Notes: generated from the sequence alone by a model not told the origin. A DNA stretch of 64,000 nucleotides from Robinsoniella peoriensis (GCF_000797495.1 NZ_JTGN01000007.1:223654-287653); one strand, 5' to 3'; positions 25,786 to 34,624 are shown, counted from the stretch's first letter. Numbers and translations are program-made.

Positions 25786-27045
25786 TTATTTTGTCTGTTT
25801 GTTAATAAATTGCGGATGCAGTTTTGAATACATGATTCTTTGGGCACTGTAGATACCGTAGTAGCCGGAGAGCATATAACTAACCCCGCAGGCAATACAG
25901 AACAACAGCAGATTGGAAGAGCCAAAAAGCTCGATACTAAGGAGAATCGATGCAATCGGACAATTAATGACCCCGCAGAATAAAGATACCAGACCGATTG
26001 CCGCAGCAAGACCCGGATCCATCCCAAGCAGACTTCCGACCGTGGCTCCCAAAGTAGCTCCAATGCAGAAAGAAGGAACAATTTCGCCGCCTTTAAAACC
26101 GGCACCAAGTGTTACTGCTGTAAAGATCATTTTTAATAAAAATGCTTCCGGTCTGGCTTCTCCGTTCATCGCCTTATAGATTAACTCCATACCGGTACCA
26201 TTATAATCACGGCTTCCCACAAGGAGCGTTAATCCAACCACCAGGCAGCCGCCCACAAAAAACCGCAAATACATATTCTTCAGGAATTTCTGGTAAAGTT
26301 CTCCTGCTTTATGCATGATAATGCAAAAAATCATGCTTACCAGAGCGCAGACAGCCGCCAGCACAATAATTTTTCCACCCAGCGCAAGTCCGAATGCATG
26401 CTGAAGCGGTACGGAAAATGTCGTAGGTTCTACACCCAGATACGAAGCCAGATGGTTGGCAATAATTGCAGAGATCAGACACGGCACAAATGCGCTGTAA
26501 TGAATGATACCCACACTGATGACTTCCATGCAGAAGAAAGCCGCAGTTATCGGTGTTGAAAAGACGGCAGAGAAGAGAGCACTCATACCGCACATCGTAA
26601 TCAGATGGCGGTCTTTCTCATTTAAATGGATGAAATGACCAAACCAGGTACCGATACTGCCCCCAATCTGAAGAGCTGCCCCTTCTCGGCCGGAAGAACC
26701 GCCGCACAGGTGGGTAAGCGCAGTACCGATAAATATCAGGGGCGCAAGTCTGGCAGGTGCTTCCTGGGACGTTCGAATGGATTGCAGGATACTGTTGGTA
26801 CCCTTATCGTTTTCCATTTTACAGATTTTGTACAGAAATCCTATGAGCAGGCCGGAAACCGGCAGCAGATAAAGCAGCCAGGTATGAACAGACAAAAGAT
26901 CCGATGCATAGTGAACACTGAAATGAAATGCGGTACCAATTGCTCCGCAGATCACCCCCATCAATATTGCACACAGAACCCACTTAAAGAAAATGAATGT
27001 GAAATCCATAGAGTAACGCAGATGAATCTTGAATTTACTTCTCAT
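25786..27045 (-). CDS. CLC-family anion transporter, fluoride-antiporter-like filter
   Basis: A 419-residue polytopic membrane protein of the CLC family without C-terminal CBS domains. The gating glutamate motif is GREGA (Glu121). The first filter loop, GSGIP in chloride-type CLCs, reads GTNSI (residues 82-86), and the third reads GGEIVPSF instead of GxFxP. From my knowledge of the family, these departures are those of CLC-F fluoride/proton antiporters, so fluoride export is the favoured role, but chloride cannot be excluded. The conserved Tyr of the last helix (GIYSAQ) is kept. No fluoride riboswitch pattern was seen upstream on the minus strand. Start could also be the Met at residue 13; neither has a strong ribosome site. 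Confidence 0.8.
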   Translation of the reverse strand: MRSKFKIHLRYSMDFTFIFFKWVLCAILMGVICGAIGTAFHFSVHYASDLLSVHTWLLYLLPVSGLLIGFLYKICKMENDKGTNSILQSIRTSQEAPARLAPLIFIGTALTHLCGGSSGREGAALQIGGSIGTWFGHFIHLNEKDRHLITMCGMSALFSAVFSTPITAAFFCMEVISVGIIHYSAFVPCLISAIIANHLASYLGVEPTTFSVPLQHAFGLALGGKIIVLAAVCALVSMIFCIIMHKAGELYQKFLKNMYLRFFVGGCLVVGLTLLVGSRDYNGTGMELIYKAMNGEARPEAFLLKMIFTAVTLGAGFKGGEIVPSFCIGATLGATVGSLLGMDPGLAAAIGLVSLFCGVINCPIASILLSIELFGSSNLLLFCIACGVSYMLSGYYGIYSAQRIMYSKLHPQFINKQTK

Positions 27046-27206
27046 GATTATGTAATCAACCTCTAATCTTTATATAATTTCTCTTTCTTTTAGTTTAGTG
27101 TAACCAGACACAAAATGCAAGGCTGAATTGGGATTGGATTTTATTCAGTACATGATTAAAGTGCCGTTGAATCACACACAGCCCGCGTTTCTGTGCACAA
27201 ACGACC

Positions 27207-27235
27207 TTTACTTTTATGATTCGGTATATTATAAT
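27207..27235 (+). promoter_or_regulatory. Promoter upstream of exoA
   Basis: TTTACT at 27207-27212 and TATAAT at 27230-27235 with 17-base spacing. It would drive exoA and probably the three following genes. The rest of the divergent region 27046-27206 shows nothing I can assign. Confidence 0.7.
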
Positions 27236-27269
27236 CAATCTATCTATGTGAATAGACGAAAGTGAAAGG

Positions 27270-27297
27270 GCTTATTGCAGGTGAGCCTGTAATATGC
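27270..27297 (+). other. Hairpin in the exoA leader
   Basis: GCTTATTGCAGG and CCTGTAATATGC pair at 11 of 12 positions (one T-T mismatch, one wobble) around TGAG. It ends directly before the AAAGG ribosome site. Its CAGG/CCTG heart and ATATGCA end resemble the palindrome at 20473-20498. Confidence 0.5.
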
Positions 27298-27309
27298 AAA
27301 GGTAATAAT

Positions 27310-28065
27310 ATGAAATTAATATCATGGAATGTAAATGGACTGCGTGCCTGCGTCCAAAAAGGGTTTTTAGATTTCTTTCGGGATATAGATGCTGATATTT
27401 TCTGTATTCAGGAAAGTAAGCTGCAGGCAGGGCAGATAGATCTGGATTTAGAAGGTTATCACCAGTATTGGAATTATGCAGTAAAGAAGGGATATTCCGG
27501 AACTGCGGTGTTTACGAAAGAGGAGCCTGTCAGTGTCAGTTATGGTATCGGCATGGAAGAACACGACCAGGAAGGCCGGGTAATCACTCTGGAATTCAAA
27601 GATTTTTACCTGATAACGGTATATACGCCTAATTCTCAGAACGAATTAGCGAGACTGCCTTACCGGATGCAGTGGGAAGATGATTTTCTTAAATATCTGA
27701 AGAAACTGGAAGAGAGCAAACCAGTGATTTTCTGTGGAGACTTAAATGTGGCTCATGAAGAAATTGATTTGAAGAATCCGAAAACCAACCGCAAAAATGC
27801 GGGATTTACAGATGAAGAACGTGAAAAATTCACACAGGTGGTTCGTTCCGGCTTTATCGATTCCTACCGCCATTTTTATCCGGATCAGGAAGGTATATAC
27901 TCCTGGTGGTCTTACCGTTTTAAAGCCAGAGAAAAGAATGCAGGGTGGAGAATTGACTATTTCTGTGTTTCCGACTCTTTGAAGGACAAGCTGGAAGATG
28001 CAAAGATCCATACGGAAATATTCGGCTCCGACCATTGCCCGGTAGAATTAGACATTGATTTGTAG
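27310..28065 (+). CDS. exoA: Exodeoxyribonuclease III/AP endonuclease
   Basis: A 251-residue endonuclease/exonuclease/phosphatase-fold DNA repair enzyme. WNVNGLRAC at the N-terminus, the metal ligand Glu in CIQESKLQ, CGDLNVAHEEIDL with catalytic Asp and Asn, and GSDHCPVELDI with the catalytic Asp-His pair are all present. It cuts at abasic sites and removes 3' blocks. The ATG at 27310 has AAAGG seven bases upstream; an in-frame GTG at 27262 would place the leader hairpin inside the gene. abc-F follows 15 bases later. Confidence 0.94.
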   Translation: MKLISWNVNGLRACVQKGFLDFFRDIDADIFCIQESKLQAGQIDLDLEGYHQYWNYAVKKGYSGTAVFTKEEPVSVSYGIGMEEHDQEGRVITLEFKDFYLITVYTPNSQNELARLPYRMQWEDDFLKYLKKLEESKPVIFCGDLNVAHEEIDLKNPKTNRKNAGFTDEEREKFTQVVRSGFIDSYRHFYPDQEGIYSWWSYRFKAREKNAGWRIDYFCVSDSLKDKLEDAKIHTEIFGSDHCPVELDIDL

Positions 28066-28080
28066 AATAGGAATGAACTT

Positions 28081-29883
28081 ATGAATTTATTGACGATAGA
28101 AAATCTGACACACGCTTTTACAGAACGGAAATTATTTGATCAGGCTGATTTTAGTATTAACGAAGGTGATAAAGTCGGTCTGATCGGAATTAATGGAACA
28201 GGTAAGTCTACGCTGCTGAAAATAGCAGCGGGACTTGAGATTCCCGATTCCGGCAAGGTAACCAAAGGAAATCAGGTTACCATACGTTTTTTGTCCCAGA
28301 ATCCTGAATTTAATGAGGATATGACTGCTCTTGAAGCAGTTATGCATCTAAATAAGACAAAATTAAATGAATGGTCTTTAGAGAGTGAAGCAAAGTCCAT
28401 GCTGAATAAGCTGGAAATAGAAGATTTCAATCAGAAGATCAGCCAATTGTCCGGCGGACAGAAAAAGAGAGTGGCTTTGGCGAATATACTGCTTGCCACA
28501 GCTGAAATTCTGATACTTGATGAGCCTACCAACCATCTGGACAATGCCATGTCTGAATGGCTGGAGGAATATCTGAACCAGTTCCGGGGCGCACTGATTA
28601 TGGTTACTCATGACCGTTATTTTCTGGATCGTGTATCGAACCGTATTGTTGAAATCGATAAAGGGCAGATTTACAATTACCCCGGAAATTATTCTGAATT
28701 TGTCCGTTTAAAAGAGGCCAGGCAGAATATGGAAGTTGCAACAGAGCGCAAGCGGCAGAGTATCTTAAAAACAGAGCTGGAATGGCTTGCCAGAGGTGCC
28801 AGGGCACGTTCTACTAAACAAAAAGCCCATATTGCCAGAATTGAGGAAATGAAGGAACGAAGAGGTCCCCAAGAAGATCTGTCTGTTGAAATGAACTCCA
28901 TCTCCACCAGGCTTGGACGAAAAACAATAGAAGTAACCGGACTGTCAAAGTCTTATGGCGAAAAAGTACTGTTCAGAGACTACTCATATATATTTTTAAA
29001 AGGCGAGCGTATTGGTATCATTGGTCCAAATGGATGTGGAAAAAGTACTTTGCTTAAGATTATAAACGGTATTACAGAACCGGACTGTGGAACCATTGAT
29101 ATTGGACAAACTGTGAAGATCGGTTATTTTTCACAGGAAAGTGAAGCAATGGATGATTCTATGAAAGTCATTGATTACATCAGAGAGGCTGGCGAGTACG
29201 TTCAGACTACGGAGGGCACGATAACTGCGTCCCAGATGCTGGAGCGGTTTCTATTTGACGGGACAATGCAGTGGAATCTCATCGGCAAATTGTCCGGTGG
29301 TGAGAAACGGCGTCTGTTTCTTCTGAGAATTCTGATGACGGCTCCAAATGTTTTAATTCTGGATGAGCCCACAAATGATCTGGATATACAGACTCTGACG
29401 ATTCTGGAAGATTATCTGGACAGTTTTGACGGAATTGTAATTACGGTTTCCCATGACCGTTATTTTCTGGACAGGGTAGTGCGCAGGATTTTTGCATTTG
29501 AAGGAAATGGAGTCATACAGCAGTACGAAGGCGGATATTCTGATTACCTTATTGCATGGGAACTGCGGAATCCATCCGGAGATAATCAATCCTCCGGAAT
29601 TCAAAAAGAAACTAAAAATGTTAAAATAAAAGACAAGAAATTAAAGTTTACCTATCAGGAACAAAAGGATTTTGAAACAATTGATGAAGATATAGAAAAT
29701 CTAGAGGAACAGCTGAAACATCTGGAAGAGGAAATGCTGGAAGCGGCCAGTAATTATGGGAAACTAGGCGAATTGATGCAGCAAAAGGAAGATCTTTCCG
29801 TTAAACTGGATGAAAAAATGCAGCGCTGGGAATACCTGAATGACTTGGCAGAACGGATAGAACAGGAAAGGGCAGGTAATTAA
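28081..29883 (+). CDS. ABC-F family ATPase with C-terminal coiled coil
   Basis: A 600-residue soluble protein with two ATP-binding cassettes and no membrane segment. NBD1: GINGTGKST, LSGGQKKRVALA, LILDEPTNHLD. NBD2: GPNGCGKST, LSGGEKRRLFLL, LILDEPTNDLD. The inter-domain linker (about residues 215-280) is basic and helical. Residues about 525-600 form a Glu/Lys-rich coiled coil like that of Uup. ABC-F proteins act on ribosomes (translation factors or antibiotic protection) rather than transport. A housekeeping Uup/YdiF-like role is more likely than resistance, but this is inference. It is within the exoA operon, and the next gene begins three bases after the stop. Confidence 0.9.
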   Translation: MNLLTIENLTHAFTERKLFDQADFSINEGDKVGLIGINGTGKSTLLKIAAGLEIPDSGKVTKGNQVTIRFLSQNPEFNEDMTALEAVMHLNKTKLNEWSLESEAKSMLNKLEIEDFNQKISQLSGGQKKRVALANILLATAEILILDEPTNHLDNAMSEWLEEYLNQFRGALIMVTHDRYFLDRVSNRIVEIDKGQIYNYPGNYSEFVRLKEARQNMEVATERKRQSILKTELEWLARGARARSTKQKAHIARIEEMKERRGPQEDLSVEMNSISTRLGRKTIEVTGLSKSYGEKVLFRDYSYIFLKGERIGIIGPNGCGKSTLLKIINGITEPDCGTIDIGQTVKIGYFSQESEAMDDSMKVIDYIREAGEYVQTTEGTITASQMLERFLFDGTMQWNLIGKLSGGEKRRLFLLRILMTAPNVLILDEPTNDLDIQTLTILEDYLDSFDGIVITVSHDRYFLDRVVRRIFAFEGNGVIQQYEGGYSDYLIAWELRNPSGDNQSSGIQKETKNVKIKDKKLKFTYQEQKDFETIDEDIENLEEQLKHLEEEMLEAASNYGKLGELMQQKEDLSVKLDEKMQRWEYLNDLAERIEQERAGN

Positions 29884-29885
29884 TT

Positions 29886-31784
29886 GTGGAAGAAGAGAAG
29901 CTGGAGATTGATTTGGTAGTCAAAAAAGGAAATTATCTAAGGTTAGGTGTTACAAAAGAGGAAGATGGAATCAACTTTGCCGTGGCAGTAGCGGGCAGCC
30001 ATGAAGTGAAATTAGTGCTTTATAAAAAAGGATCTCCCCACATTGCCCAGGAGATCCCATTTCCAAAAGAACATCTGATTGGCGATATCTTAGCCATAAA
30101 AGTTTGTGGTCTGCGCTGGAGTGAATATGAATACAATTACTGGTCTGACGGACAGATTTTTCAGGATCCTTATGCCCGGCTGATTGTCGGCCGTGAGCAT
30201 TTTGGTGAGGCGGTATCACTGGAAGACGGTGACGCCATCCGCTGTGGCTTTGCTTTTGAAACATATGACTGGATGGAAGATACCAATCCGCAGATACCAT
30301 ATCAGGAAATTATTTCTTACCAGCTTCATGTGCGGGGCTTTACCAGACATAATGGTTCTAAGGTCCGCCACAAAGGAACATTTCTGGGGTTACAGGAAAA
30401 AATACCTTATCTCAGGGAGCTTGGCATAAATCAGGTAAAGCTCATGCCGGCATATGAATTTGATGAAATCAAAAAACTGCATGCACAAATGAGTATGTCC
30501 TATGAGATGAGGCAGGAGGAGATGCCCCGGGTGAATTATTGGGGATATGAAGCCGGTAATTACTTTGCGCCCAAGAAATCATATGGGGCATCAAAAGATG
30601 TAATCCGTGAATTCAAAGATCTTGTGCGTACAATGCACGCAAATGGTATGGAAGTGATTATGGAATTTTACTTTCCAAATCAGATCAATCCCCGATTAAT
30701 TATGGACTGTCTCACATTCTGGGTAACCAATTACCATATTGATGGATTCCATATACTGGCAGATCAGGTTCTTTGCAATATGCTGGCAAAAGATCCGTTA
30801 TTATCCAGGACAAAAATCATGGCAGTCTATTTTCCAACCGAGGAGTTTTACAGTGAACCCCCATTTCCGGAATATGAAAATCTGGCTGAATGTAATGATG
30901 GGTTCCTGATTGATATCCGCAGATTTTTAAAGGGAGATGAAGACCAGCTTAACCAGTTTACATACCGCATACGCAGAAATCCTGCCGGGCGGGGAATCAT
31001 AAATTATATCACCAACCACGATGGATTTACACTGATGGATCTGGTTTCCTATGACGAAAAGCACAATGAGGCAAATGGAGAACAAAACCGGGACGGATCC
31101 AGTTACAACTATAGCTGGAACTGCGGTGTGGAGGGCAAAAGCAGAAAGAAAAAGATTCTGGACCTTCGCATGAAACAGATTAAAAATGCATTTCTCCTGC
31201 TGCTGCTGAGCCAGGGAACACCCATGCTTCTGGCAGGCGATGAAATCGGTAATTCCCAGGAGGGTAATAACAATCCTTACTGCCAGGACAATGAAATTTC
31301 CTGGGTTGACTGGAATCTGAATAAGAAAAACCAGGAAATATTACAGTTCGTAAAGGATGTTATTGCATTTCGGAAACGACATAAAATTTTACATATGCCA
31401 TATGAATTAAGAGTGATGGATACGGTTTCCTGCGGTTATCCGGATGTATCTTATCATGGCAGCAGAGCCTGGTATGGGGCATTTGAGCATACGAACCGCC
31501 AGGTCGGTGTAATGTACTGCGGATTCTATGCCGGTGAGGACATTTTCCTCTATACTGCATATAATATGCATTGGGTGGAGCATGAATTTGCCCTGCCGCA
31601 TCTTCCTGAAAATTTGGACTGGTATACAGCAATTGATACCGGGAAAAGCGATGGAAACTGTGTATACGAAGAGGGCAGCGAGCCTCTTTTAGAAGTTCAG
31701 AATATCTTCACGGTTTTACCAAGAACAATCGTTGTCCTGATCGGAAGAGCAAAAGAGAAAGACAAAAAAACAACGAGGTGTTGA
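29886..31784 (+). CDS. GlgX-like GH13 protein lacking catalytic residues
   Basis: A 632-residue relative of isoamylase/glycogen debranching enzymes: an N-terminal CBM48-like sandwich (about 1-130), a GH13 barrel (ISYQLHVRGFT, YWGYEAGNYFAP, ITNHDGFTLMDLVSYDEKHN, GTPMLLAGDEIGNSQEGNNN) and a C-terminal sandwich. The catalytic positions are gone. Region I reads VIMEFYFPNQ (usual VVLNH), region II DGFHILADQ where the nucleophile Asp of GFRFDLA is Leu and the Arg is His, and region III KIMAVYFP where the acid/base Glu is Val. Region IV (NHD) remains. So hydrolysis by the normal mechanism looks impossible; a glycogen-binding or regulatory role is inferred. GTG start, three bases after the ABC-F stop; the next gene starts one base after its stop. 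Confidence 0.85.
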   Translation: MEEEKLEIDLVVKKGNYLRLGVTKEEDGINFAVAVAGSHEVKLVLYKKGSPHIAQEIPFPKEHLIGDILAIKVCGLRWSEYEYNYWSDGQIFQDPYARLIVGREHFGEAVSLEDGDAIRCGFAFETYDWMEDTNPQIPYQEIISYQLHVRGFTRHNGSKVRHKGTFLGLQEKIPYLRELGINQVKLMPAYEFDEIKKLHAQMSMSYEMRQEEMPRVNYWGYEAGNYFAPKKSYGASKDVIREFKDLVRTMHANGMEVIMEFYFPNQINPRLIMDCLTFWVTNYHIDGFHILADQVLCNMLAKDPLLSRTKIMAVYFPTEEFYSEPPFPEYENLAECNDGFLIDIRRFLKGDEDQLNQFTYRIRRNPAGRGIINYITNHDGFTLMDLVSYDEKHNEANGEQNRDGSSYNYSWNCGVEGKSRKKKILDLRMKQIKNAFLLLLLSQGTPMLLAGDEIGNSQEGNNNPYCQDNEISWVDWNLNKKNQEILQFVKDVIAFRKRHKILHMPYELRVMDTVSCGYPDVSYHGSRAWYGAFEHTNRQVGVMYCGFYAGEDIFLYTAYNMHWVEHEFALPHLPENLDWYTAIDTGKSDGNCVYEEGSEPLLEVQNIFTVLPRTIVVLIGRAKEKDKKTTRC

Positions 31785-31785
31785 C

Positions 31786-32379
31786 ATGAAAGCTTTGGCG
31801 CATTTTAGAACTATTACGAAGCATAAATTTCTGGTAATGAAGCATTGTTTCCGGATCGGCCTTTATAAACAGGGGCTGCTGCATGACATGTCTAAGTATT
31901 TACCTTCCGAATTTCTGATCGGATGCAAGTATTATCAGGGTACAAGAAGTCCCAATAATGCGGAACGTGAAGTTAAAGGATATTCCGCTGCATGGCTCCA
32001 TCATAAAGGCAGAAACAAGCATCATTTTGAGTACTGGACCGACTATAGCCTGGAACAGAAAGGCGCTGCCTTGGTTGGTGTGAAAATGCCAAGAAAATAT
32101 GTGGCGGAAATGCTGATGGACCGGATAGCAGCCTCGAAAGTATACAATGGAAGTAAATATACCGATCATGACCCGCTGGCTTATTACCAAAACGGAAAGA
32201 CACACTACCTGCTTCATCCAGAAACAGCCGATCAGCTGGAAAAGCTGCTGCATGTCCTGGATAAGCATGGTGAAGATGTGTTATTTGATTTTGTAAAAAA
32301 CAGATATCTGAAGAAAAGGTGCGGTTTAGACCGGATACACAAGCCTGTCCGGTGTGATGCGGTAAAGCACCTCATTTAA
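31786..32379 (+). CDS. DUF5662 family protein
   Basis: A 197-residue basic, His-rich protein. I recognise the DUF5662 pattern: HKFLVMKHCFRIGLYKQGLL, then HDMSKYLPSEF, WLHHKGRNKHHFEYW and DHDPLAYY. The clustered His/Asp residues (HD, HH, HH, DHD) look like a metal-binding helical site of HD-domain type, but no function is established. The start is one base after the preceding stop (TGACATG) with GAGGTG upstream, so it is coupled to the GH13-like gene. Its 3' end overlaps the 3' end of luxS on the other strand by 54 bases. Confidence 0.75.
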   Translation: MKALAHFRTITKHKFLVMKHCFRIGLYKQGLLHDMSKYLPSEFLIGCKYYQGTRSPNNAEREVKGYSAAWLHHKGRNKHHFEYWTDYSLEQKGAALVGVKMPRKYVAEMLMDRIAASKVYNGSKYTDHDPLAYYQNGKTHYLLHPETADQLEKLLHVLDKHGEDVLFDFVKNRYLKKRCGLDRIHKPVRCDAVKHLI

Positions 32380-32805
32380 ATATTTATCTGCGAGATAATT
32401 TGCCATTCCAAGATTCATATCCAGATAATTTCCACAGTCCCTGGCAGATGCGCCGGGGACTTCATCTTTAAAGTCTCTGATGAATTCAAATAATCCAATC
32501 ATCAATTCGACGATATCTTTCGATTCAAAATCCCCATGTAACAGAAGATAAAATCCGGTGCGGCAGCCCATAGGACCAAAATAAATGACCTTATTCCCCA
32601 TTTCTTCGTTGTTGCGAAGCCAGGTTGCAGCCAGATGTTCGATGGCATGCATCTCTGCGGTATTCATGACCGGTTCTCCGTTTGGTTTTGTCATGCGAAG
32701 GTCAAAAGTGGTAATTACTTCACTGCCCACATGATCTTTTCGTGATACGTATACCCCGGGTAACAGCTTGATATGGTCTATGGTGAAGCTTGTTATTTTT
32801 TCCAT
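32326..32805 (-). CDS. luxS: S-ribosylhomocysteine lyase (AI-2 synthesis)
   Basis: A 159-residue LuxS. The metal site HAIEHLAATWLRN (HxxEH) and the second-half GPMGCRTGFYLL, which provides the catalytic cysteine, are intact. It splits S-ribosylhomocysteine into homocysteine and DPD, the precursor of AI-2, in the activated methyl cycle. I place the start at 32805 (MEKITSF), nine bases after AAAGGAG; an in-frame GTG at 32814 is possible. The last 18 codons overlap the end of the convergent DUF5662 gene. Confidence 0.95.
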   Translation of the reverse strand: MEKITSFTIDHIKLLPGVYVSRKDHVGSEVITTFDLRMTKPNGEPVMNTAEMHAIEHLAATWLRNNEEMGNKVIYFGPMGCRTGFYLLLHGDFESKDIVELMIGLFEFIRDFKDEVPGASARDCGNYLDMNLGMANYLADKYLNEVLYRITPDRLVYPV

Positions 32806-32898
32806 ATAGTACACTCCTTTCTGTTTCGGGTACAGACTGATTACCAGCCACCCTGTATTTCTCCTTTATTTTATCAGAGATTGTGTATGGATACAACC

Positions 32899-32927
32899 TT
32901 GACTTTCATAGTTTCAGGTGATAAACT
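32899..32927 (+). promoter_or_regulatory. Promoter of trpS
   Basis: TTGACT at 32899-32904 and TAAACT at 32922-32927 with 17-base spacing. The leader to the trpS ATG is about 25 bases, so no T-box is possible from this promoter. Confidence 0.65.
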
Positions 32928-32957
32928 TTAACCAAAGTAAATGGAGGAAATTTAGAC

Positions 32958-33962
32958 ATGATTAATGACAAAAAAGTTTTATTCAGCGGTATGCAGGCAA
33001 CCGGTACATTGACTTTGGGCAATTATCTGGGCGCTTTAAAAAATTGGGTTACTTTAAGTGATGAGTATGAGTGCTTCTATAGTGTTGTAGATCTTCATTC
33101 CATCACCGTTCGTCAGGATCCGGCTACACTTCGCAAGAGAGCCAGGGCGCTTCTGACCTTATATATTGCAGCAGGACTTGATCCCGAAAAAAACTGCATC
33201 TATTACCAGTCACATGTTTCCGGACATGCGGAACTCAGCTGGATCTTAAACTGCTATACTTATATGGGCGAACTCAGCCGTATGACACAGTTTAAAGATA
33301 AATCAGCCAAACATGCAGATAATATCAATGCCGGACTCTTTACATATCCGACACTTATGGCAGCAGATATCCTTTTATTCCAGACCGACCTGGTTCCGGT
33401 AGGAATCGACCAGATGCAGCATCTGGAGCTTACCCGTGACATTGCACAGCGTTTTAACGGAATATATGGAGATGTTTTTACCGTTCCGGAAGCTTATATC
33501 GGAAAAACCGGTGCAAAAATTATGAGTCTCCAGGATCCGGCGAAGAAGATGTCAAAATCCGATGAAAATCCCAACGGAAGTATTTATCTGATGGATGATC
33601 CTGACACCATAATGCGAAAATGCAAACGTGCCGTAACGGATTCAGAAGCAACTATTTTGTATCGTGATGAGCAGCCGGGAATTAAAAATCTTCTGGATAT
33701 CTATTGTGCCTGTATGGGCAAGACACCGGACGAAGCAGTGAAGGAATTTGACGGACTGGGCTATGGCGCATTCAAAGAAGCCATTGGCGAGGCTGTTATT
33801 TCCGTTTTAAAACCGGTTCAGGACCGTGTAGCCGAGTTAAACAAAGACAAAGGTTATATTGACGGTATAATCAAAACAAACGCTGAAAAGGCAAATTATT
33901 ACGCTACGAAGACTCTTCGTAAGGTACAGCGTAAGGTAGGATTTCCGGATCGGATTAAATAA
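32958..33962 (+). CDS. trpS: Tryptophanyl-tRNA synthetase
   Basis: A 334-residue class I synthetase. GMQATGTLTLGNYLGA carries the HIGH-equivalent and KKMSKSDENPNGSI the KMSKS loop; AADILLFQTDLVPVGIDQ is typical of TrpRS. It charges tRNA-Trp in the cytoplasm. It has its own promoter and a GGAGG site. It is followed immediately by the first of two matching hairpins (33971). Confidence 0.97.
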   Translation: MINDKKVLFSGMQATGTLTLGNYLGALKNWVTLSDEYECFYSVVDLHSITVRQDPATLRKRARALLTLYIAAGLDPEKNCIYYQSHVSGHAELSWILNCYTYMGELSRMTQFKDKSAKHADNINAGLFTYPTLMAADILLFQTDLVPVGIDQMQHLELTRDIAQRFNGIYGDVFTVPEAYIGKTGAKIMSLQDPAKKMSKSDENPNGSIYLMDDPDTIMRKCKRAVTDSEATILYRDEQPGIKNLLDIYCACMGKTPDEAVKEFDGLGYGAFKEAIGEAVISVLKPVQDRVAELNKDKGYIDGIIKTNAEKANYYATKTLRKVQRKVGFPDRIK

Positions 33963-33970
33963 AGTTATTA

Positions 33971-34002
33971 GGAAGGGGAAATAATCCCCTTCTCAGACTG
34001 TA
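33971..34002 (+). repeat. Hairpin repeat copy 1 with CAGACTGTA arm
   Basis: GAAGGGG and CCCCTTC form a perfect stem around AAATAAT; the 23-base segment 33971-33993 is identical to 34867-34889. CAGACTGTA follows it here and its reverse complement TACAGTCTG precedes the second copy, so the two copies bracket 34003-34857 with inward-facing inverted repeats. There is no T-run after this copy; it could still act as the 3' end of trpS mRNA. Confidence 0.7.
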
Positions 34003-34042
34003 GCCACATTTGTCGCAGCAAGTAGCAAAGAAGGGGATTGTA

Positions 34043-34456
34043 ATGGAAATAAATAATAAGAAAAATCATTTCTCTCGTATTAGAGTCTCTTTCATTATGC
34101 TTCTTTTTGCTATGTGCTTAACTATGAATGTGTTTTTTTGCAGTACTTATAATCTTAATGAATTATTAGATACGGCAACTGTAATTGAAACGTGGGCAAT
34201 TTCAGAAAGTATCGTTACCAATGAAGACGGTTATAATACTACCGGCTTTAAGGCTTCATTTTTGAACAAAAATACTTCTTATAATGAACCTGGAACCAAG
34301 AATATATGCTCAATACTCATGATAGCAGCTATCCCAAAAGGAATCAGCCTGCTTCTTTTTCTTATTATAGTTTTTCTTTTTTTCTTCTTGACCTTATTTA
34401 TATTATTGCCTGATGAATGGTCATTAATTAATCAGAAGGTACGTCTGGACAATTGA
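34043..34456 (+). CDS. Small membrane protein of unknown function
   Basis: A 137-residue protein I do not recognise. It has two hydrophobic stretches: about residues 14-34 (VSFIMLLFAMCLTMNVFF) and about 90-122 (ISLLLFLIIVFLFFFLTLFI), with a polar Thr/Asn-rich domain of about 50 residues between them. That domain probably faces outside. The start at 34043 has AAGGGGA seven bases upstream; an in-frame TTG at 34010 is less likely. It lies within the hairpin-bounded segment with the small gene that follows. The AT-rich composition and Phe-rich second helix differ from neighbouring housekeeping genes. Confidence 0.55.
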   Translation: MEINNKKNHFSRIRVSFIMLLFAMCLTMNVFFCSTYNLNELLDTATVIETWAISESIVTNEDGYNTTGFKASFLNKNTSYNEPGTKNICSILMIAAIPKGISLLLFLIIVFLFFFLTLFILLPDEWSLINQKVRLDN

Positions 34457-34624
34457 ATCAAATCCTTTTCAAATCATTGCAAGTGTGTTGGTGGTTATAA
34501 GTCATTTTTAGAATCAGACAATGGCTTCTTTTTTGTATGCAAATAGGTAGCGGGTATAAGCGGATATAAACGAATACTTATTACGAGAGTGAAGCAAAGC
34601 AGAGATTGAATTGGAGGAATATGA

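Noticed and set aside
25737..26108. 123-codon minus-strand frame overlapping the CLC gene
   Set aside because: Out-of-frame shadow on the same strand; the CLC frame holds GREGA and GGEIVP and spans the region.
27046..27206. Fluoride riboswitch upstream of the CLC gene
   Set aside because: No CCATCGCC-type sequence (inverse of the riboswitch core) and no convincing pseudoknot were seen on the minus strand.
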